DNA of 64,000 bases, taken from NCBI GenBank assembly GCA_963704155.1, contig CAVPHF010000028.1, forward strand, positions 186,001 to 250,000, written 5' to 3'. This DNA comes from Thiohalocapsa sp963704155. Lineage in GTDB: Bacteria; Pseudomonadota; Gammaproteobacteria; Chromatiales; Chromatiaceae. Under the pieces are notes generated by a model, which did not search any database, was not told the DNA's origin, and worked only from the letters and a program-made list of their open reading frames with translations. The position numbers and the translations under genes are program-made. Of the stretch, positions 25,837 through 33,601 are shown piece by piece. The stretch's first letter is position 1, and the number at the start of each line of letters is the position of its first letter.

Positions 25837-26807
25837 TGCGAAGCCCCCTGCAACAGAGTCGGATCCTGGATCGTCAACTCGGACGGGTATGGCGCCACGA
25901 TGCCGTGCTTGAGCCCCCACAGATACCAGTTCTCGACGACGGTTCCAGTCAGCAGAATACCGATGCCGGCGGTGATCACGGTCAGGACCGCAAACCACCA
26001 GGCCCAACGGTGGATCGACTCCATCGTGGCGTTGAAGCCCATGGTCCAGCGCCACAGCAGGGCCGCACGCTCGGCCGCGGTGCCGCGGTCTGTGATCTGA
26101 TCGATCTCACGGTCTGCGCCGTAGCGGGAGGCCGCCAGAATCGTACCGCCGTGCATCGCGAACAGCACTGCCGAGCCATACAGGAAGGCGATGGAGAGCG
26201 CGTGGAACGGGTTGTAGTAGAAGTTGCCGTATCGGATTGAGATGGCAGCAGTCCAGTCGAGGTGCGGGAAGATCCCGAACGGCACCGCCTCACCCCAGCT
26301 TCCCATCAATACCGGGCGGATGAAGCCCAGCGTCAGATAGAAGAAGATCGCGGCTGCGAAGGCCCACGCGACATGCGTACCGGTCCCGAGCGCAATCGCC
26401 CGCTGGTAGGTACGCACCCACCATAGGATGATGGACACGGTCAGGAAGAAACCGGCCATCAACCACCAGCCGCCGTCACCGAGCGGAGGAATGCTCAGAC
26501 CATAGGCGGGCGGCGGCGGCTCCAGCGCCAACCAGAAGAAGTTCTTGACGAACTCGATTGGGCTCCAGTTCACCGATGCAAGCATGTTGAAGCCGATAAT
26601 CTCGATGGCGACGAAGCCGAACAAGATTGAGGCAACACCGGTGAAGCCGAGGTAGATCGGGCCGATCTGCGCATCGCCGATCTTGCCGATCCAATAGTTG
26701 AAGATCGGCTTGCCGAGCCTGGGTAGCTCGCCTTTCGGCAGCGGGACACCCGGGTACGCCGGCTCGCGGACCTGCACCCGCGTAAAGATGTTTTGATATT
26801 CAGGCAT
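25833..26807 (-). CDS. pufM: photosynthetic reaction centre subunit M
   Basis: A 324-residue inner-membrane subunit with five helices. Key residues fall on the classical numbering: His202 (special-pair ligand, in NPFHALSIAFLYG), Tyr210, His219 and His266 (non-heme iron), Trp252 (quinone pocket). An AGAGGA ribosome site lies eight bases before the ATG at 26807, 15 bp after the pufL stop. Length and all pigment ligands are normal, so it should be functional. Confidence 0.98.
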   Translation of the reverse strand: MPEYQNIFTRVQVREPAYPGVPLPKGELPRLGKPIFNYWIGKIGDAQIGPIYLGFTGVASILFGFVAIEIIGFNMLASVNWSPIEFVKNFFWLALEPPPPAYGLSIPPLGDGGWWLMAGFFLTVSIILWWVRTYQRAIALGTGTHVAWAFAAAIFFYLTLGFIRPVLMGSWGEAVPFGIFPHLDWTAAISIRYGNFYYNPFHALSIAFLYGSAVLFAMHGGTILAASRYGADREIDQITDRGTAAERAALLWRWTMGFNATMESIHRWAWWFAVLTVITAGIGILLTGTVVENWYLWGLKHGIVAPYPSELTIQDPTLLQGASQ

Positions 26808-26822
26808 GTTGGTGTCCTCTCG

Positions 26823-27644
26823 TTACCAAAGCGGAAGCTCGAGCCACCAGTTCCACCATTCTGGCCAACCGCGGGTCCAGAACGGGCCGCTCAGCACGAT
26901 GCAGACGGCGCTCCAGAATGCGGCGTTGATGGCCAGGAACAGACCCAGGCGATGGATGCCCAGGGCGCCGATGGAGTAGCCGATGAAATCACGGAAGAAG
27001 GTATTCTCATGCTCACCGGTCTTGACCGGCTCGCCCTTCTGCGGATTCGTCATCGACAGGATCAGCGACCCATGCAACGCCAGCGCCAGCGCGTTCGTGA
27101 AGAAGAACGTGATCGCCAGCATGTGCGCCGGGTTGTAGTGGAAGTGTAGATACTGGTAGCCGACGTTCGAGACCCAGTCAAGATGGCTGAAGATCCCGTA
27201 GGGGAAGCCGTGACCCCAAGCACCCATGAGCACCGGGCGGATGACCACCAGGGTGACGTAGGCCAGGATCGCGAAGCCGAACGCGAATGGGACATGCAGT
27301 CCCATGCCCAACTTGCGCGAGATCTCGACCTGGCGTAGGGCCCAGGACACGAACGCACCGATGGCGCAGATGGTGATGATCTGCCACAGACCACCCTCTG
27401 TCAGCGGGGCCATCCCAAGCCCGTAGCTCAGATCCGGCGGCGCGATATTGATCCGCCAGATGTTCCAGGTCGGCCCCATGGCCGCACCCCAGATGATTAG
27501 CAAGGTACCGAGTGTCGCGAAGAAGACCGTCGAGACCCCGAAGAAGCCGACATAGAACGGCCCCACCCAGAAGTCGAACAGGTCCCCGCCGACCAAGGTA
27601 CCGCCGCGAACGCGGTATTTTTTCTCAAAACTCAGCATGGCCAT
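26823..27644 (-). CDS. pufL: photosynthetic reaction centre subunit L
   Basis: A 273-residue five-helix subunit. The ATG at 27644 is backed by AGAGGA seven bases upstream; the open frame beyond it is spurious. Pigment and iron ligands are in place: His174 (special pair, in NPAHMLAITFFF), His154 (accessory BChl), His191 and His231 (non-heme iron), one residue higher than in Rhodobacter numbering. It forms the active electron branch with PufM. A stable hairpin lies between the first alpha gene and this start. Confidence 0.98.
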   Translation of the reverse strand: MAMLSFEKKYRVRGGTLVGGDLFDFWVGPFYVGFFGVSTVFFATLGTLLIIWGAAMGPTWNIWRINIAPPDLSYGLGMAPLTEGGLWQIITICAIGAFVSWALRQVEISRKLGMGLHVPFAFGFAILAYVTLVVIRPVLMGAWGHGFPYGIFSHLDWVSNVGYQYLHFHYNPAHMLAITFFFTNALALALHGSLILSMTNPQKGEPVKTGEHENTFFRDFIGYSIGALGIHRLGLFLAINAAFWSAVCIVLSGPFWTRGWPEWWNWWLELPLW

Positions 27645-27699
27645 TGATAATTCCTCTGCTGGGAGGCACGCCGGCCGGCGACCCCCTCTGAGCAAACTC

Positions 27700-27735
27700 G
27701 ACGGCGGGCGGCGCGGGGGCACCGCGACCGCCGTC
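27700..27735 (-). other. pufA-pufL intercistronic hairpin
   Basis: An 8-bp outer stem (27700-27707 with 27728-27735) and a 5-bp inner stem (CGCGG/CCGCG) within the 105-bp gap between the first alpha gene and pufL. In Rhodobacter a hairpin at exactly this place slows 3'-to-5' decay of the pufBA segment and gives antenna in excess over reaction centre. The same arrangement makes that role likely here. Confidence 0.65.
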
Positions 27736-27749
27736 ACACGGACAGGCCG

Positions 27750-27944
27750 TTACATCTGCTGCGGCGCGACTGCTGCCGCCTCGACCTCGACCGCCGGAAT
27801 TCCGTCCTCGAGCCAGTTGAAATCGTTGGTGCTGAGCAAGATCAAATGGATTACCACAGCGAGAACCGCCAATCCGGCCATCAACGCGATCAGAGCCTTG
27901 CCCGGATCGACCAGCATCCAGATTTTGTACAACGATTCGTTCAT
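27750..27944 (-). CDS. pufA1: light-harvesting 1 alpha polypeptide (first pair)
   Basis: A 64-residue alpha subunit: MNESLYKIWMLVDPGKALI, one membrane helix, BChl-ligand His in VVIHLILLST, then NDFNWLEDGIP and an Ala/Val/Gln-rich tail. It is clearly different from the second and third alphas and resembles the first LH1 alpha of other Chromatiaceae. The spacing from His to NW is the ordinary one, without the one-residue deletion of calcium-binding, red-shifted Thermochromatium LH1. GGGAG precedes the ATG. Confidence 0.96.
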   Translation of the reverse strand: MNESLYKIWMLVDPGKALIALMAGLAVLAVVIHLILLSTNDFNWLEDGIPAVEVEAAAVAPQQM

Positions 27945-28034
27945 CTCTTGATCTCCCGTTTCATGTTAGTGGGTCGCATCGACCTCGGCAGTTGGCGCCG
28001 GCGATGCTGATTAAGCGCATCTCGGGTCAACGGC

Positions 28035-28178
28035 CTAGAGCCACGGACGCCATAGCCAGGCAAGGATGTGGGCGAGGATGACGACACCGAAAAAGCCGGT
28101 CATGCTCGACATGAAGATGCCGTGGAATTCCATTGCCTCTTCTTCGCTCATTCCGGTCAAGCTCTTGTTTTCCGCCAT
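28035..28178 (-). CDS. pufB1: light-harvesting 1 beta polypeptide (first pair)
   Basis: A 47-residue beta subunit beginning MAENKSLTGMSEEEAMEF, with the ligand His in ILAHILAWLWRPWL. It differs from the other two betas at several places (HGIFMSSMTGFFGVVI against HQIFMSSFTGFVGVAV). GGAGGG lies before the ATG at 28178. It is the first puf gene, 170 bp downstream of bchZ; a promoter could lie in this gap or within bchZ, as in Rhodobacter, but none was identified. Confidence 0.96.
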   Translation of the reverse strand: MAENKSLTGMSEEEAMEFHGIFMSSMTGFFGVVILAHILAWLWRPWL

Positions 28179-28348
28179 GGGATTACCCTCCAGTCAGGTT
28201 GATAGAGCCAAGAGGCTCCGATAGCAGCAGCCGTGCAACGCCGGCTGCGAAAGGCGAATCACCGCCCCCGTCACCGTCGCGGACGACCGCCTAACCACTA
28301 AAGCCTCGGATTGCGGTCGGCGCATCGGATGGCCTGGTGCGAACAGGC

Positions 28349-29806
28349 TCACGCGGCACGCCCCCCGCTCAGCGCGTCCCGTGCCAGGGACACGCGTGAT
28401 TCTGTGATCCGCTCCTCTCCCGCGGCGCGCGCGGCACGCTCGGCTGCGTCGCGGAGACGCTTCGCGGCCGAGATACGGGTGAGCACCGGCGAGGATTCCA
28501 GCAGCCGATCGAGCAGGCGCTTGGCGTCATCGTCCCATGGGAGTTCCCGATGCAGACGTGACGGCGTGGCCTCGACCTGGTCCAGCTCGGTGCCGAGCGG
28601 AAGTATGTTGAACAAGGCATCAAACAGGGCGTTACAGACCTCCTGGATCAGGTAGGTCGCGCCCGAATAGCCCATGAACGGCGTACCGGTATGACGGCGA
28701 ATGATGGTCCCCGGTAACGATGCCGGTATATAAGCCGCGCGGCCGCCGATCTCGGCTAGGTACATGCGCTCGTTGTAGCCGCCGAACAGAATCAGCGGCG
28801 TCTTTTCATGGATAGCGGCGCGCACCGCGTCGTTGTCAGGCTTGCTGCCAGGGCGACGCGCGAAGGCGAAATTGCATGGCAGGCCCAGTTCCTGTTCCAG
28901 GAAGTGGCGAACCCCGCGCGCGTAGGTCTCGGTAGCCGCGATCCCGAAGCTGGCCGTGCCGAAGAAGTCTTGCGTCACCGAGCGCCACAGATCCCAAACC
29001 GGCTTGATCGTGGTGTGCTTCTCGCGCTCGATGAACGGCTCCGGGTCGAGCCCCAACAGCTCGCCCAATACGCGCAGGAACCGGGTCGTGCTGTGGAGAC
29101 CGATGGGCGCCTGCAGATAGGGCTTCTCCAGCGCCTCGCACAGCTTGCGGCCAAACTCCCGGTATAGGCAGACATTGACCTCGGCATCCACCAGGCGCGG
29201 AATCTCGTCGAGATGCGTGCCAAGCGGGAAGGTCATGTTGACCTCGGCGCCAATACCCTCGATCAGACGGCGCACCTCGGCCAGGTCGGACCAGGTATTG
29301 AACACGCCGTAGGTCGGACCGACGATGTTGACGCGCGGCTTGTCGCTGGCGGTCCTCTGCTTGGCCTTAGGCATCTTGCCGGCCTTGCGTCCATACTGGC
29401 TCCACAGCCAGACCATGGCGCGGTCTGCACTCTGCCACTGATCCTCGTCGATGGTGCGCGGCAGAAACCGCTGAATCGTCGTGCCGGACGGGGTGACGCC
29501 GCCGCCGATCATCTCGGCGATGGAACCGGTCACCACCACCGCGGGCTTGCTCTGATCGAGCGTCGCGAACGCGCGGCGCATAGCGCCTTCGGTTCCGTCC
29601 TGGCCGAGCTCTTGCTCGCCCAGCCCGGTCACGACCACCGGCAGCTCGTGCGGCGGCAGCGCATCGGTGTAGTGCAGCACCGCGGTCACCGGCAGATTCT
29701 CGCAGCCCACAGGACCATCGATAATGACCTGCATACCCTTCACCGCCGTGAAGACGTAGACAGCGCCCCAGTAGCCGCCCGCGCGATCGAGGTCTTGGAT
29801 CAGCAT
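28349..29806 (-). CDS. bchZ: chlorophyllide a reductase subunit Z
   Basis: A 485-residue nitrogenase-like beta-type subunit of the BchXYZ enzyme, which reduces ring B of chlorophyllide to give the bacteriochlorin. The ATG at 29806 is preceded by GGAGG. Typical parts are MLIQDLDRAGGYWGAVYVF, GPVGCENLPVT with a cluster-ligand Cys, VVVTGSIAEMIGGG and the C-terminal helical PCP-like region. Length is normal. Its start overlaps the bchY stop by one base (TGATG), so translation is coupled. Confidence 0.97.
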   Translation of the reverse strand: MLIQDLDRAGGYWGAVYVFTAVKGMQVIIDGPVGCENLPVTAVLHYTDALPPHELPVVVTGLGEQELGQDGTEGAMRRAFATLDQSKPAVVVTGSIAEMIGGGVTPSGTTIQRFLPRTIDEDQWQSADRAMVWLWSQYGRKAGKMPKAKQRTASDKPRVNIVGPTYGVFNTWSDLAEVRRLIEGIGAEVNMTFPLGTHLDEIPRLVDAEVNVCLYREFGRKLCEALEKPYLQAPIGLHSTTRFLRVLGELLGLDPEPFIEREKHTTIKPVWDLWRSVTQDFFGTASFGIAATETYARGVRHFLEQELGLPCNFAFARRPGSKPDNDAVRAAIHEKTPLILFGGYNERMYLAEIGGRAAYIPASLPGTIIRRHTGTPFMGYSGATYLIQEVCNALFDALFNILPLGTELDQVEATPSRLHRELPWDDDAKRLLDRLLESSPVLTRISAAKRLRDAAERAARAAGEERITESRVSLARDALSGGRAA

Positions 29807-31449
29807 CAGACTGTGCCTCCCCCGGTCGCCTCTTTGCGGCCCTTGGCCCGCGGCTGAATCGCAGCGGTGCGCGGCTGCGGCATCTGATCCCAAATACCGG
29901 CCGTATCGCCGTCGCCGACACCCTCGAAGAAGGCGTTCATGCGATCGAAGCGCTGCTTGCCGGCCACTGCGGCATTGACGACCTGCGCCAAGGAGCCGGC
30001 ACCGGCGGCGCCCATCAGCGGACGCGCAGAGATCAGGTTGGTGAAGTAAAGCGCCGGGATCGACTGTTGCTTAGCATGCTGCACGACCGGCGTGGTGCCG
30101 ATGGCGAGATCAGGCTTGACCGCATCCACGGCCGCCTTGTCCTGCTCCAGCGAGGCACGGAATTGGATGGTCACGCCGCGCGACTCGAGCCATTCGCGAT
30201 CGGGATCAGACCATTGCGTCTTGGGCGTTGCGGTGCCGACATAAGGAACGCGGGCGCCGCTTTCGATCAACAAACGCGCGACCAGCAACTCCGAACCCTC
30301 GTATCCAGACACCGTGATGGTGCCGTCGATGCGCGCCTTCGCCAGCGCCGCCTCGATCGTCGGAAGGAAGGCATTCTTGGCCGCGGCGATCTTGTCCTCG
30401 GCGACATGACAGGCCTTGCCGATGGCGTCGAGCCAGGCCGCGGTGCCATCACGACCGACCGGGGCGGAGCCCACCACGGTGCGGCCGGCACCCTGGAATT
30501 CGCGGATAGAGGCGGCGTAGTACGGGTGGATGGCGGCCACGGCCGCGCAGTCCAGCGCCGCGTAGAGCTCGCGCCACTCGCGCGTGGGCACCACCGGGCC
30601 GGCGGCGAGTCCGAGCGGCTCAAGCAGCATGCCGATGCCGACCGGATCGACCGGGAACATCTCGCCCAGAAGCGTTACCGTAGGCCGCTCGCTGCGGCCG
30701 CCGCGCGGCGCCTGCACCGGGCCGGTCTCGGCCTCGCCGCGGGCATACTTGAGCATGGCGCCGGACAGCACGTCTTTGGCCTCGGCATGTGTCGGCACGC
30801 CGAATCCGGGAACGTCGATGCCGATGATGCGCACGCCGTCGATCTCCTTCGGCAACAGCCGCAACGGCACGCCGGAGGCACTGGGCACGCACAGGTTGGT
30901 AACGACGACCGCGTCGTACTTGTCGGGATCGGCCAACAGATGGACCGCTTCGCGGACATCCTCGAACAGCTTGCCGGTGACCAGCGTCTCGGAGTCGAAC
31001 GGCACGTAGCCGACACTGCGCTTGGCACCGTAGAAGTGCGACGTGAAGGTCAGACCATAAACGCAGCACGCCGAGCCGCAGAGAACGGTGGCGGTGCGGC
31101 GCATGCGCAACCCGACTCGGAGAGAACCAAATGCCGGACACATGCTCTGGGGCTGATCATGTGGACCGGTCGGATAGTCGGTTGCAAGACGCTGCAACAG
31201 CTCGCTCTGACCCGCATTCTCTGCGGCTCGACGTAACTCGTTTGTGCCGGCATGACAGCCGACCCCTTCGCCGGCAGCAGACGCCGACTTTGGTTCCGGC
31301 GCGGACTCAGCGGCCGGCTGCTGCTGGCCGAGGGGCGCGCTGGCGGTATCGTCGTAGACGACTTCCGACGGCTCCCGGCGCCCCGCATCTGGTGCGGAAC
31401 CGGTCATGTAGAGGACCTTGGCCTGCATGTGATCCGGCTCATCAGACAT
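29806..31449 (-). CDS. bchY: chlorophyllide a reductase subunit Y
   Basis: A 547-residue nitrogenase alpha-type subunit. Conserved blocks are GCHAGTNELR, GPHDQPQSMCPAFGSLRVGL and TVLCGSACCVYGLTFTSHFYG, which contain the [4Fe-4S] Cys ligands, and DVPGFGVPTHAEAKDVL. The ATG at 31449 lies within the last codons of bchX (8-bp overlap). The first 58 residues before GCHAG are low in conservation (Ala, Pro, Glu, Ser) and longer than is common; they contain EVVYDD, repeated from the BchX C-terminus. A later start (MQAKVLY or MTGSAPD) is possible. Confidence 0.95.
   Translation of the reverse strand: MSDEPDHMQAKVLYMTGSAPDAGRREPSEVVYDDTASAPLGQQQPAAESAPEPKSASAAGEGVGCHAGTNELRRAAENAGQSELLQRLATDYPTGPHDQPQSMCPAFGSLRVGLRMRRTATVLCGSACCVYGLTFTSHFYGAKRSVGYVPFDSETLVTGKLFEDVREAVHLLADPDKYDAVVVTNLCVPSASGVPLRLLPKEIDGVRIIGIDVPGFGVPTHAEAKDVLSGAMLKYARGEAETGPVQAPRGGRSERPTVTLLGEMFPVDPVGIGMLLEPLGLAAGPVVPTREWRELYAALDCAAVAAIHPYYAASIREFQGAGRTVVGSAPVGRDGTAAWLDAIGKACHVAEDKIAAAKNAFLPTIEAALAKARIDGTITVSGYEGSELLVARLLIESGARVPYVGTATPKTQWSDPDREWLESRGVTIQFRASLEQDKAAVDAVKPDLAIGTTPVVQHAKQQSIPALYFTNLISARPLMGAAGAGSLAQVVNAAVAGKQRFDRMNAFFEGVGDGDTAGIWDQMPQPRTAAIQPRAKGRKEATGGGTV
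31348..31365. repeat. direct repeat copy 1 (inside bchY)
   Basis: An 18-bp sequence, ATCGTCGTAGACGACTTC, that recurs exactly 100 bp away at 31448-31465. On the coding strand it encodes EVVYDD near the BchY N-terminus. The core is itself nearly palindromic (GTCGTAGACGAC). Confidence 0.9.
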
Positions 31450-32434
31450 CGTCGTAGACGACTTCGAGGGACGGCTTGTCGAGGCTCGACTTGCCGCACA
31501 TGTCTTCGACGGTGGCCGGCTCCAACACCACGTTACGGCCAACCGCATCACCGGAGAACAGACCCAGCAGCTCGTCCGCGGACAACGGTATCGGACGCAT
31601 CGGCGGCGCTTCGGCGACGTTGACACCGAGCTGCTCGAACAATGCGCCCCAACGGCCGCCGGGCATGCCGACGATCTGGTAGGCAGCGCTCTTGCGACGG
31701 ATGTCTTCATCGGCGGGGATCGCCGCGAGCACCGGAACGCCGGCCTTCTCCGCCCAAGCCTGAGCCTCGCCGGTGCCGTCATCCTTGTTGATGACGATAC
31801 CTGCAACACCGACGTTGCCGCCCAAACCGCGGAAGTACTCGACCGCGGAACAGACGTTATTGGCCACGTATAGCGATTGCAGGTCGTTGGAACCGACGAC
31901 GATGACCTTCTGGCACATGTCGCGGGCGATCGGCAGACCGAAGCCGCCGCAGACCACGTCGCCGAGGAAGTCGAGCAAGACGTAGTCGAAGTCCCATTCC
32001 TGGAAGCCCAGGCTCTCCAGCAGCTCGAAGCCATGGATGATGCCGCGACCGCCGCAGCCGCGTCCGACCTCAGGCCCACCAAGCTCCATCGCAAACACGC
32101 CGTCGCGCTTGAAGCAGACGTCGCCGATGCCGACGGCATCGCCAGCGGCCTTCTTCTTCGCCGAGGTCTCGATGATGGTCGGGCAGGCCTTGCCGCCGAA
32201 CAGCAAGGTGGTGGTGTCGCTCTTCGGGTCACAACCGATCAGCAGGACCTTCTTGCCGAGCTGCGCCATCATGTAGGACAGGTTCGCGAGGGTAAAGCTC
32301 TTGCCGATGCCGCCCTTGCCATAGATCGCGATGACCTGCGTCTGCTTGGGAGCGGCAGACGGCAGCGCATCCGAACGCGGAGTCGATGCCTGGGGCAGAC
32401 CCACATTCATGGCAGTCGCGGCCGAGTTACCCAT
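31442..32434 (-). CDS. bchX: chlorophyllide a reductase iron protein subunit X
   Basis: A 330-residue nitrogenase iron-protein homologue that passes electrons to BchYZ with ATP hydrolysis. Walker A is IYGKGGIGKSFT (residues 37-48); the two Cys that bridge the [4Fe-4S] cluster of the dimer lie in VGRGCGGRGI and DVVCGGFGLP; the nucleotide switch is IGCDPKSDTT. A 30-residue Ser/Ala-rich N-terminal extension precedes the fold. The start overlaps bchC by 8 bp and the end overlaps bchY by 8 bp. Confidence 0.98.
   Translation of the reverse strand: MGNSAATAMNVGLPQASTPRSDALPSAAPKQTQVIAIYGKGGIGKSFTLANLSYMMAQLGKKVLLIGCDPKSDTTTLLFGGKACPTIIETSAKKKAAGDAVGIGDVCFKRDGVFAMELGGPEVGRGCGGRGIIHGFELLESLGFQEWDFDYVLLDFLGDVVCGGFGLPIARDMCQKVIVVGSNDLQSLYVANNVCSAVEYFRGLGGNVGVAGIVINKDDGTGEAQAWAEKAGVPVLAAIPADEDIRRKSAAYQIVGMPGGRWGALFEQLGVNVAEAPPMRPIPLSADELLGLFSGDAVGRNVVLEPATVEDMCGKSSLDKPSLEVVYDDV
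31448..31465. repeat. direct repeat copy 2 (end of bchX, start of bchY)
   Basis: Second copy of the 18-bp repeat, offset by exactly 100 bp from the first. It encodes EVVYDD at the BchX C-terminus, and its last base pairs form the first bases of the bchY ATG. Both copies are read as the same peptide although the two genes use different frames. Confidence 0.9.
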
Positions 32435-33395
32435 TCGCTCCCCTCCAATCGATAATCATTTTTAGACAGGACGGCTCATTGAAGGCCGTCTCATACGCGT
32501 CCGCGGCGTCCGCGGCTTGGCTTCGATGCGTAATCAGCCCATCGAACGACAACCGCCCTGCCTCGACCAGCGCTTTCACCGCGGCAAGGTCGGCGTCACG
32601 GAACTCGGCGGCAATGCGCAGCCGCAGCTCGCGCATGAAGGCAGGCGGAAACGCGAACGACAGCGGCGCCTCGTAAAAGCCGGCCAACACGATCTCGCCA
32701 CCGGGCGCAAGGCGGCCGATCAGCGAATCCAGCAGCCTGCTGTCGCCGCTGACGTCATAGATCGCGCGATAGTCTCGGCGCGCGTCCTCGGCAGGGTCGA
32801 TCACGTCGTAACCCAGCGCACCGCTCGCGCGCTGCGGGTTGGTCTCCCAAACCACCGGCGGCGGTGCACCGACAGCGATGGTCACACGCGCCAGCAGCCG
32901 GCCCAGTACGCCGTGGCCGACGATCAGGTCGGGCGCGGTCTTGCTTGAACCATCGGCGTTGCTGCCGGCGGCGGCGTGATAAGCGGTGGCGGCCAAGGCC
33001 ATTAGAACGCCCTGCTCGGCCAACTCTTCGGGTATCGGCAACGCCCGCGCGCCCGGCAACACCGTGCGCGCGGAGGCGCCGCCAAACAGACCATTCACTT
33101 CGCCGTAACAGCGTGCGCCCGGCACAAACACGAGTTCACCGACGTTGCGGCCACTCTCGGCGCCCGCTTCGACCACGCGGCCGACGGACTCATAACCGGG
33201 CACCAATGGATAACCCATGCCCGGGAAGCTCGGCATCTGACCGCTCCAAAGCAGACGCTCGGTGCCGGTACTGATGCCGCTCCAAGCGATGTCGACCACG
33301 CAGTCCACGGCCGCTGGAGGCGTCAACTGCAGACGCTTCAGTGCCAGTCGCTTGGGCTGCTCGAGCACCACTGCGAGGGTGGACATGTCTGACAT
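32427..33395 (-). CDS. bchC: bacteriochlorophyllide a dehydrogenase
   Basis: A medium-chain dehydrogenase-type enzyme, 322 residues from the ATG at 33395 (starts at 33410 TTG and 33386 ATG are also in frame). It oxidises the C3 hydroxyethyl group to acetyl in bacteriochlorophyll a synthesis. Landmarks: GISTGTERLLWSG, GYPLVPGYESVG and VGHGVLGRLLA (cofactor-binding). It is the first bch gene after crtF. Just upstream are a promoter-like TTGACA and two PpsR-type operators, so it likely starts its own transcript besides reading through from crtEF. Confidence 0.95.
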   Translation of the reverse strand: MSDMSTLAVVLEQPKRLALKRLQLTPPAAVDCVVDIAWSGISTGTERLLWSGQMPSFPGMGYPLVPGYESVGRVVEAGAESGRNVGELVFVPGARCYGEVNGLFGGASARTVLPGARALPIPEELAEQGVLMALAATAYHAAAGSNADGSSKTAPDLIVGHGVLGRLLARVTIAVGAPPPVVWETNPQRASGALGYDVIDPAEDARRDYRAIYDVSGDSRLLDSLIGRLAPGGEIVLAGFYEAPLSFAFPPAFMRELRLRIAAEFRDADLAAVKALVEAGRLSFDGLITHRSQAADAADAYETAFNEPSCLKMIIDWRGANG

Positions 33396-33481
33396 CGGGC
33401 TCACGGGCAATTGGGTCTCTACTTGAATCGCTATTGACGCTGTCGGCGGAAATGAATGATCTGGTTCTCCCCAGAACGTAG

Positions 33482-33499
33482 TGTCAGTCTAGCCTGACC
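33482..33499. promoter_or_regulatory. PpsR/CrtJ-type operator, distal half of a pair
   Basis: TGT-N12-ACC, a one-base variant of the TGT-N12-ACA consensus bound by the photosynthesis repressor PpsR/CrtJ; the inner GTCAG/CTGAC arms are an exact inverted repeat. It lies 87 bp before the bchC start and 8 bp from a perfect second site, the spacing at which CrtJ/PpsR is known to bind cooperatively. Confidence 0.7.
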
Positions 33500-33513
33500 A
33501 AGTTAGATGTCAA
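33486..33513 (-). promoter_or_regulatory. candidate sigma-70-type promoter of bchC
   Basis: On the minus strand, a perfect -35 TTGACA (33513-33508) and, after 16 bp, TAGACT (33491-33486) as a weak -10. Both elements are covered by the two PpsR-type operators, as expected for a repressed photosynthesis promoter. The -10 is poor, so activation or a different spacing is possible. Confidence 0.5.
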
Positions 33514-33525
33514 GAAAAATTTACA
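33508..33525. promoter_or_regulatory. PpsR/CrtJ-type operator, perfect site
   Basis: TGT-N12-ACA exactly matching the PpsR/CrtJ core consensus. It overlaps the TTGACA -35 element of the candidate bchC promoter, so occupation would block transcription. In known purple bacteria PpsR/CrtJ represses bch, crt and puc genes under oxygen. No ppsR gene is in the window. Confidence 0.8.
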
Positions 33526-33601
33526 CATACACTGTCAAGTCTCATTGTCGCTTTCCAGCCCCGACCGGAAGCGGCCGCGCGGCTTCAGCGAAGGCCACGG
33601 A

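Noticed and set aside
27750..27944. Thermochromatium-type calcium-binding, red-shifted LH1 alpha
   Set aside because: The one-residue deletion between the ligand His and the NW motif is absent; spacing equals that of ordinary Chromatiaceae alphas.
28180..28348. puf promoter in the bchZ-pufB1 gap
   Set aside because: Small stem-loops occur, but no -35/-10 pair or TGT-N12-ACA site was seen; a promoter within bchZ remains possible but cannot be shown.
29806..32232. Continuous 808-codon frame covering much of bchX and all of bchY
   Set aside because: Its first 260 or so codons read bchX in the wrong frame and give an Arg/Ser/Pro-rich sequence without homology. The real bchY starts at about 31449, and bchX is intact in its own frame.
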